NCBI RefSeq assembly: GCF_014302995.1
Contig: NZ_CP060295.1
Coordinates: 2,480,001-2,544,000 of the forward strand
Source: Variovorax sp. PAMC26660
GTDB taxonomy: Bacteria > Pseudomonadota > Gammaproteobacteria > Burkholderiales > Burkholderiaceae_C
DNA length: 64,000 nt
Direction: 5' to 3'
Shown: positions 58,840 to 64,000 of the stretch, in pieces
Position numbering within the stretch: the first letter of the stretch is position 1
Layout of the letters: each line of letters starts with the position of its first letter
The notes under the pieces: model-generated
Databases searched by the model: none
The model's input: the letters and a program-made list of their open reading frames with translations, nothing else
Told to the model about the DNA's origin: nothing
Position numbers and translations under genes: made by a program

Positions 58840-60396
58840 TCAGTCGCGCAAGCTCTCGCGCAACTGCTTGCGGTTGAGCTTGCCCACGGCCGTTTTCGGA
58901 ATCTCCTGCGCGAACAGCACGCGCTGCGGCTTCTTGTAAGACGCGAGCTGGTCCGCCACATGCGCGATCAGCTCGGCCTCGTTCACTTGCTGGCCGGCGC
59001 GCAGCACCACGACGGCGGTGACGATCTCGACCCACTTCTCGTGCGGCAGCCCGATCACCGCGCATTCGCGCACGGCCGCGTGCGTCATCAGTGCGTTCTC
59101 GACCTCGCGCGGATAGACGTTGTAGCCACCGCTGATGATCATGTCCGAGGTGCGGTCCTTCAGGTGAAGGAAGCCGCGTTCGTCGAACACGCCCACGTCG
59201 CGCGTGCGCACCCAGCCGCCTTCGACAAAAGTTTCGGCATTGAGCGCGGTGGCGTTGTAGTAGCCCGCCACGGCAGAGGGCGCACGCACCGCGATCTCGC
59301 CGGGCGTGCCCGGTGGCACGTCGTTGCCCGCTTCGTCGATCAGCCGCATCTCGATGTCGAGTGCCGGCTGGCCGCAGGCGTCGAGCAGGTCGTCGGTGTG
59401 GTTTTCGGGCCGCAGCACCGCCAGGCACAGCGGCACCTCGGTCTGGCCGTAGTACTGCCAGAAGCGGTGCCGGCCCCAGGCCGCCATCGCGCGCTGGATC
59501 ACGGCGCGCGGCATGGGCGAGGCGCCGTAGATCACATAGCGCAGGGCCTGCACGTCGGTGGCGGCGATGTCGGGGTGCTCGAACAGCATCTGCAGCATCG
59601 TCGGCACCAGGTTGATGGCGGTGATGCGCTTGGCCTGCAGCGTGCGCAGGAACAGGCCCGGCTCGAAGCCCGGCAGGATGACCGTGCGGCCGCCGCGCAG
59701 CCAGAAGGGCAGCACGAAGACGCCGCTCGCATGGATCAGCGAAGCCGCGTGCAGCATCGCGTCGTCGGGCGTGGCGGGCAGCAGGTTCAGCAGCACGTTG
59801 CGGCAGATGCCCGCATACGACGCCTGTGTGTGCTGCGCCGCCTTGAGCGTGCCGGTGGTGCCCGAGGTGAACAGCGTCAGCACCACGTCGTCGTGCGAAG
59901 GCGTGAAGGCCGGGCCTTCGGTGGGGCACGACGCGGCTTGTGCGAGCAGGTCGGTGGCGCCGGCCAGGGCTGCGCCCATGCCCATGCACACCAGCGCGGG
60001 CACGGCCTCGCGCAAGGCGGCTGCGCGCTCGGCGAGATCGGGGCCGAACACCAGGTGCGTGCTGCCGGTTTCCGCCAGCATGCGCGCGTGTTCCGCCAGC
60101 GACAGCCGCGAGTTCAACGGCACGCGGTTGATGCCGGCCTTCACGCAGGCGAAGTCCAGCGGCACGCTGTGCAGGCCGTTGTTGAGCAGCAGCGCCACGC
60201 GCGTGTGCGGCACCGCGCCGGCCGCGTGCAGCGCATGCGCGAGCTGGCTGCTCAGGCGGTCGACTTCGGTGAATGTCAGCGTCTTGTCGCCGAACACGAT
60301 GGCGGTGCGCGGGCCGTGCTGCAGTGCGCCGCGGCGGATCAGGTCGAGGTAGGTCGGGCCACGGGCGGGTGGGGCGGCGGACGGCGTGGAATGCAA
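58840..60396 (-). CDS. class I adenylate-forming enzyme, fatty-acid/aryl-CoA ligase type
   Basis: A 518-residue acyl-CoA synthetase. The P-loop is LTLFTSGTTGTLKAAQHT; the A5 motif is QYYGQTEVPL; the A7-A8 hinge is GWVRTRDVGVFDERGFLHLK with DRTSDMIISGGYNVYPREVE; the catalytic Lys is in KTAVGKLNRKQL near the end. It activates a carboxylic acid through an acyl-AMP. Substrate class is uncertain; the next gene upstream encodes an enoyl-CoA hydratase 39 nt away and a PaaX-type regulator is divergent from that, which suggests an aromatic or unsaturated acid. It converges with the MocR gene, 10 nt apart. Confidence 0.92.
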   Translation of the reverse strand: MHSTPSAAPPARGPTYLDLIRRGALQHGPRTAIVFGDKTLTFTEVDRLSSQLAHALHAAGAVPHTRVALLLNNGLHSVPLDFACVKAGINRVPLNSRLSLAEHARMLAETGSTHLVFGPDLAERAAALREAVPALVCMGMGAALAGATDLLAQAASCPTEGPAFTPSHDDVVLTLFTSGTTGTLKAAQHTQASYAGICRNVLLNLLPATPDDAMLHAASLIHASGVFVLPFWLRGGRTVILPGFEPGLFLRTLQAKRITAINLVPTMLQMLFEHPDIAATDVQALRYVIYGASPMPRAVIQRAMAAWGRHRFWQYYGQTEVPLCLAVLRPENHTDDLLDACGQPALDIEMRLIDEAGNDVPPGTPGEIAVRAPSAVAGYYNATALNAETFVEGGWVRTRDVGVFDERGFLHLKDRTSDMIISGGYNVYPREVENALMTHAAVRECAVIGLPHEKWVEIVTAVVVLRAGQQVNEAELIAHVADQLASYKKPQRVLFAQEIPKTAVGKLNRKQLRESLRD

Positions 60397-60435
60397 GGCG
60401 TGTCTCCTGTCGTTTCTATGGATGGGGTGTGCGGT

Positions 60436-61218
60436 TCAGCGCTTGAACTCACCGTGGCGCCCGGCGCCACCGGCGAAGCGCGCGGCACCGGCTTCGCCTT
60501 CGGCAAAGACGATCGGCACGCCCTGCGCGCCTTCGCTGCGCAGGGCCTCGGCCAGCGGCAGGTCCCACTGCCCGTAGGCGGAATGGCGGTCGGTCAGCAT
60601 GCATTGCTGCGGGAATGCGGCGATCTGGTGGGCCAGTTCCTGTGCGGCCGCGAGCGCGCCACCGGGCGGCGTGACGCGGTTGACCAGGCCCATCGCCAGC
60701 GCCTCGGCGGCACCGACCGGCCGGCCCGTGAGGATCATGTCGAGCGCGCGGCCCATGCCCACGATGCGCGGCAGGCGCACCGTGCCGCCGTCGATCAGCG
60801 GCACGCCCCAGCGGCGGCAGAACACGCCGAGCACGGCGTCGTCGTCGGCCACGCGCAGATCGGCGAGCAGCGCGAGTTCGAGCCCGCCTGCCACCGCATA
60901 GCCGTTCACCGCCGCGATCAACGGCTTGGACAGCGCCATGCGCGTCGGCCCCATCGGCCCGCTGCCGCCGCCTTCGCGGTCGAGTTCGTTGCGGCGCGCG
61001 GGGTCGCCCACAGCGGCCAGGTCGGCGCCGGCGCAGAAGTGGCCGCCGGCGCCGGTCAGCACCGCAACGCGCAATGCGTCATCGGCCTCGAAGCGCTCGA
61101 AGGCCTCGCGCAGCCCGGCGGCCACGACGCCGTCGACCGCATTGCGTTTGTCGGGGCGGTTCAGCGTGATGGTGCAGACCGTGCGGTCGACGGTGTAGTT
61201 CACGTAAGGGCTGACCAT
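60436..61218 (-). CDS. enoyl-CoA hydratase/isomerase family protein
   Basis: A 260-residue crotonase-fold enzyme. Oxyanion loops are HFCAGADLAAVGDPA and NGYAVAGGLELALLADLRVA, with Glu in GLELAL; the second catalytic position lies in WGVPLIDGGTVRLPRIVG, where Asp replaces the usual Glu, so true hydration is not certain. The ATG at 61218 follows AAAGGAC and starts the fold; an in-frame TTG at 61239 was rejected. It is the first gene of an operon with the acyl-CoA ligase and is divergent from the PaaX-type gene. Confidence 0.9.
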   Translation of the reverse strand: MVSPYVNYTVDRTVCTITLNRPDKRNAVDGVVAAGLREAFERFEADDALRVAVLTGAGGHFCAGADLAAVGDPARRNELDREGGGSGPMGPTRMALSKPLIAAVNGYAVAGGLELALLADLRVADDDAVLGVFCRRWGVPLIDGGTVRLPRIVGMGRALDMILTGRPVGAAEALAMGLVNRVTPPGGALAAAQELAHQIAAFPQQCMLTDRHSAYGQWDLPLAEALRSEGAQGVPIVFAEGEAGAARFAGGAGRHGEFKR

Positions 61219-61240
61219 GTGGGTGTCCTTTCGGGGCAAA

Positions 61241-61315
61241 ATTACATGCTTGATTCGTTCATGGTCATCGTAGGAAATATTTCACTATTACGCAAACATG
61301 GACAAGATATGTAAT
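61241..61315. promoter_or_regulatory. inverted repeats in the ECH-paaX-type divergent promoter
   Basis: ATTACATGCTTG (61241-61252) is matched in reverse by CAAGATATGTAAT (61303-61315), the second half lying over the first codons of the PaaX-type gene. Between them is the only AT-rich patch of the area, with AAATATTT at 61275-61282. This is a plausible autoregulatory region, but the spacing is wide. Confidence 0.35.
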
Positions 61316-62104
61316 GTTCCGGTCGCCGTTCCGAGTGCGCCGGATCTGATCCTCGACCTGCTGGTGGCCCACGGCGGCACGCTGACTTCGCAGGCCTTGT
61401 GCCGGGCCGGCGCGCTCATGGGCATCGGCGAGTCGACGCTTCGCGTGGGCCTGACGCGCCTGGCAAGCGACGGCAAGATCGGGCGCGGCGAGCGCGGCAG
61501 CTATCGGCTCAACCGCGCGGGGCCGGCCTTGTCGCGCGCGGTCGACGACTGGCAGCACAAGCAGGCGCAGGCCATCGCATGGCAGGGCGACTGGCTCGCG
61601 GTGCACGACGCCGGCGTGCCGCGCGCCGACAAGACGGCCTGGCGTCACCACGGCCTGGCGCTCACGCTGCGTGGTTTCGCCGCGCTGCGGCCCGGCCTGC
61701 ACATCCGGCCCGACAACCTCGCGGGCGGGCTCGCAGCCGAACGCACGCAACTGGAAGCGCTGGGCCTGTCGGCGCAGGCGCTGGTGTTCCGGCTGGCCGA
61801 TCTCGATGCGGCGGCGCAGGCCGCTTCGCGCAAGCTGTGGGATGTGCGCTCGCTGACAGCCGACTGCCGGCGCCTGCAGACGGGGCTCGAACGCAGCGAG
61901 AAGCGCCTGCGCACCCAGCCGCTGGAAGTGGCCGTGCGCGAGTCCCTGCTGCTGGGGCGCGCCGTCATCGCGCACCTGATCCGCGACCCGCTGCTGCCGG
62001 CCGAACTCATGTCGCCCGAGCCGCGGGCCGCGCTGCTCGTGGCGACCCAGCGCTACCAGGGCAAGGCGCTGCAGTTGTGGCGCCAGTGGCTGGCGCAGCC
62101 CTGA
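61298..62104 (+). CDS. PaaX-type transcriptional regulator
   Basis: A 268-residue regulator resembling PaaX, the phenylacetyl-CoA-responsive repressor. The N-terminal winged helix is LILDLLVAHGGTLTSQALCR with IGESTLRVGLTRLASDGKIG and GERGSYRLN; the central and C-terminal domains include DWLAVHDAGVP, ALRPGLHIRPDN and HLIRDPLLPAELM. The family binds aryl-CoA esters. It is divergent from the enoyl-CoA hydratase/ligase operon and probably represses it until the CoA product forms. It converges with the amidohydrolase gene, 15 nt apart. Confidence 0.88.
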   Translation: MDKICNVPVAVPSAPDLILDLLVAHGGTLTSQALCRAGALMGIGESTLRVGLTRLASDGKIGRGERGSYRLNRAGPALSRAVDDWQHKQAQAIAWQGDWLAVHDAGVPRADKTAWRHHGLALTLRGFAALRPGLHIRPDNLAGGLAAERTQLEALGLSAQALVFRLADLDAAAQAASRKLWDVRSLTADCRRLQTGLERSEKRLRTQPLEVAVRESLLLGRAVIAHLIRDPLLPAELMSPEPRAALLVATQRYQGKALQLWRQWLAQP

Positions 62105-62119
62105 CCGCGCCGAAGCGCT

Positions 62120-63367
62120 TCACCCCAGTTCGTCGAACTGGATCACGCCTTCCTTCATGACCAGCGGGATGCGTTCGCCCTGGCCCAGCAGGCAGGCGAC
62201 ATCGCGCAGAGGATTGCCGTCGACCACCAGGATGTCGGCCAGCGCGCCCGGCACGAGCCGGCCGAGGCGGTCGGACATGCCCAGCACCTCGGCGCCGACC
62301 GTGGTGGCGCTGGCGATGGCCTCGGCGGGCGACAGCACTTCGGCGCGCAGGCGGAACTCGTCGCTCTGCAGCCGCTGCGATTCGCCCAGCAGGTCGGAGC
62401 CGAAGCCCATCTTCACGCCGGCCGCCTTGTAGATTTCCAGCGAGCGCAGGCCGGCCTCGCGCACGTCGGCCACCTTGGCCACGCTTTCCTTGGGCAGGCC
62501 GTAGCTCTCGCCTTCGTTGGCCAGCGCGTCGTAGGTGACCAGCGTGGGCACCGCGTAGGCGCCGAGTTGTGCCATCAGCGCCGCCGTGGGCGCGTCCACG
62601 AGGTTGCCGTGCTCGATGGTGCGCACGCCGCAGCGCACGGCCCGTGCGATGGCGGCGGCGGTGTAGGCATGCGCCATCACATAGGTGCCGCGCCCGCGGG
62701 CCTCTTCCACGATGGCGCGGATCTCGTCCTCGCTGTAGCCGAAGGCGCCCACCGGGTCGGTCGGCGACGCCACGCCACCGGAGGCCATGATCTTGATCTG
62801 GTCCGCGCCCATCTGCAGCTCTTCGCGCACGGCCCTGCGCACCGCATCGACACCGTCGACCACGCGCGCCAGCGCACCCACCCGCACGCAGGTCGAGCAG
62901 GTCGCGCCCGGGTCGAGGAAGTCGGAACGGGCCCGCATGTCGCCGTGTCCGCCGGTCTGGCTCAGTGCGCGCCCTGAGACGAACAATCGCGGCCCCTGGG
63001 CCAGCCCTGCATCGATCGCCTGCTTGAACGCGAACCCCGCGCCGCCCGCGTCGCGCACCGTGGTGAACCCGCGGCGCAGCATGCCGCGCATCATGGGCAC
63101 GCTGCGCAGCGTGATGAGCACATTGGGCATGTGCACCTGCCGCGAGAGATTCAGCTCCACCGCGATCACGTGCACGTGCAGGTCGATCAGGCCCGGCATC
63201 ACCGTCTTGCCCTTCACGTCGATGACCCGCGCCGTCTTGCTGTGCAGCGGCTTGTCGGAGACCTCGCGCACCACACCCTGTTCGACCAGGATGTCGTGCC
63301 CCTCCAGCAGCTCGTTGCGCAGCGGGTCGAGCAGATGGGCGTTCCTGAAAAGTACCGTGTTCGTCAT
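62120..63367 (-). CDS. amidohydrolase family metal-dependent hydrolase
   Basis: A 415-residue amidohydrolase of the imidazolonepropionase/prolidase-like type. The metal-binding start of the barrel is VMPGLIDLHVHVIAVEL; further ligands are the Lys in DQIKIMASGG, His in YVMAHAYTAAA and RTIEHGNLVD, and Asp in GFGSDLLGESQ. The end GALADILVVDGNPLRDV closes the composite beta domain. The substrate may be an N-acyl amino acid, dipeptide or cyclic amide. The ATG at 63367 overlaps the GAF-protein stop as ATGA; a longer frame upstream is shadow. Confidence 0.9.
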   Translation of the reverse strand: MTNTVLFRNAHLLDPLRNELLEGHDILVEQGVVREVSDKPLHSKTARVIDVKGKTVMPGLIDLHVHVIAVELNLSRQVHMPNVLITLRSVPMMRGMLRRGFTTVRDAGGAGFAFKQAIDAGLAQGPRLFVSGRALSQTGGHGDMRARSDFLDPGATCSTCVRVGALARVVDGVDAVRRAVREELQMGADQIKIMASGGVASPTDPVGAFGYSEDEIRAIVEEARGRGTYVMAHAYTAAAIARAVRCGVRTIEHGNLVDAPTAALMAQLGAYAVPTLVTYDALANEGESYGLPKESVAKVADVREAGLRSLEIYKAAGVKMGFGSDLLGESQRLQSDEFRLRAEVLSPAEAIASATTVGAEVLGMSDRLGRLVPGALADILVVDGNPLRDVACLLGQGERIPLVMKEGVIQFDELG

Positions 63368-63876
63368 GCCATGGACTCCTGGGTCTGTTGCGCCATCACG
63401 GCCGGCACGGCCAGTTGCGCGAACACGCGCGCAAGCTCGACGTGCCCGGTGTCGTACCAGTTTTCTTCGTGCAGCATGTTCAGCGTGCCCAGTGTTTCGC
63501 CCCGCCAGCGCAGCGGAATGTTCAGCACGCTGCGGCAACCCAGCGACACGATGAGTTCGTGGTCATAGAACACGTCGCGCAGGTCGTCGGCATTGCGACC
63601 GATGTAGGGCAGGCCTTGCAGCATCACCTGCTGCATCCATGGCGAATCGGTGATGGGCTTGCGCCCGCCCACCGGATAGGCCTCGCGCATGTTGGTGTAG
63701 ACGCGCTCCGACTCGCGCGCCGCGCGGTGATGAACCAGGATGGTGAACAGCCGGTGGCCGATGGTCGCCGCCACTGCGGCATTGATCGCATCGAAGGTGG
63801 CTTGCGGCTGCTGCGTGTCGGCGTGGGCCTGTGCCACGGCGAAGAGCGATTCGGTGAGGGAAGAGGTTGGCAACAT
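63364..63876 (-). CDS. GAF domain protein
   Basis: A 170-residue protein that is a single GAF domain: FDAINAAVAATIGHRLFTIL at the start, a central helix (PWMQQVMLQGLPYIGRNADD), then SLGCRSVLNIPLRWRGETLG and TLNMLHEENWYD, the usual core strands. GAF domains bind small molecules; alone, without an output domain, the job is unknown and an enzymatic or storage role is possible. It is coupled to the amidohydrolase gene by a four-base overlap and follows the transporter gene by 12 nt, so the three are one operon that may take up and cleave one compound. Confidence 0.86.
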   Translation of the reverse strand: MLPTSSLTESLFAVAQAHADTQQPQATFDAINAAVAATIGHRLFTILVHHRAARESERVYTNMREAYPVGGRKPITDSPWMQQVMLQGLPYIGRNADDLRDVFYDHELIVSLGCRSVLNIPLRWRGETLGTLNMLHEENWYDTGHVELARVFAQLAVPAVMAQQTQESMA

Positions 63877-63888
63877 GGATGACAGGTC

Positions 63889-64000
63889 TTAGGAAAGTTC
63901 GGTGGCGGCAATGTCTTCGAGCGAACGCCCCCGCGTCTGGATGCCCATGAACGTGACGGCTGCCGCGCCCAGCAGCAACACCGCCGTCGTCATGCCGAAC
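63889..64000 (-). CDS. C-terminal end of a membrane transporter, probably MFS
   Basis: Only the last 36 residues are in the window; the rest lies beyond the right edge. The visible part is a hydrophobic helix (TTAVLLLGAAAVTFMGIQ) followed by TRGRSLEDIAATELS and the stop. A final membrane span ending in a TRGRSLEDI-like tail is typical of sugar-phosphate or metabolite:proton symporters of the major facilitator superfamily. It would be first of the operon with the GAF and amidohydrolase genes and could import their substrate. Confidence 0.6.
   Translation of the reverse strand, partial: FGMTTAVLLLGAAAVTFMGIQTRGRSLEDIAATELS

Noticed and set aside
1..64000. CRISPR arrays, tRNA, rRNA, prophage or complete insertion sequences
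   Set aside because: No regularly spaced short repeats, no cloverleaf or rRNA-like sequence and no transposase, integrase or phage genes were recognised on either strand.

Overview
The window looks like a chromosomal segment of a high-GC betaproteobacterium of the order Burkholderiales, family Comamonadaceae, most probably Variovorax or a close relative. This rests on protein-family recognition and gene style, not on a database search. Signs are two solitary Bug-type tricarboxylate-transporter binding proteins, many acyl-CoA and VOC-fold enzymes, a CysB-like LysR protein, a chromosomal parABS locus beside mnmG-rsmG, and a minCDE operon. Almost all coding is on dense, often overlapping genes; no rRNA, tRNA, CRISPR array, prophage or complete insertion sequence was seen.

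Layout. 1-4573 (minus strand): end of an NTF2-like gene, a GNAT acetyltransferase, then an apparent lipid operon of esterase, acyl carrier protein, ketoacyl synthase and di-iron membrane hydroxylase. 4710-6798: a divergent two-component system. 6809-10085: a VOC-DUF4440 fusion, GNAT, RidA and an Old Yellow Enzyme. 10170-17774 (minus): a GntR/HutC regulator, then an operon of CoA-transferase, two enoyl-CoA hydratases, an AtuA-like protein and a Bug protein, then a glutathione S-transferase. 17953-19172: DUF1328 and transglutaminase-like genes. 19360-25166: mnmG, rsmG, a LysE exporter, parA, a small hydrolase and parB, with two parS sites inside mnmG and rsmG, so this is a centromere-like locus. 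25282-30748: CsgG-like lipoprotein, FAD oxidase, DinB, cobalamin adenosyltransferase, CYTH protein, TesA-like esterase. 30920-37194: a six-gene ABC importer operon with a fused LivH-LivM permease plus OsmC and VOC genes. 37222-44711: small stress and membrane proteins, three regulators with visible operators, and a desaturase. 44872-49788: Bug protein, four-domain rhodanese, minEDC. 49910-53758: uracil permease, LprI-like, thioesterase, AsmA-like. 54079-58829: a class II HMG-CoA reductase operon with a TctAB-type permease and a divergent MocR regulator, which suggests mevalonate import and breakdown. 58840-64000: acyl-CoA ligase, enoyl-CoA hydratase, PaaX-type regulator, amidohydrolase, GAF protein and the end of a transporter.

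The most striking unexplained structure is a family of six intergenic elements of about 260 bp (7632, 11044, 29286, 42470, 45913, 53801). Each is two long hairpins whose loops carry the same 36-nt core in opposite orientation, bounded by short terminal inverted repeats. The hairpin arms show paired compensatory differences, and all five copies lying between co-directional genes have the same orientation relative to transcription. They account for nearly every gene-free stretch longer than 300 bases.
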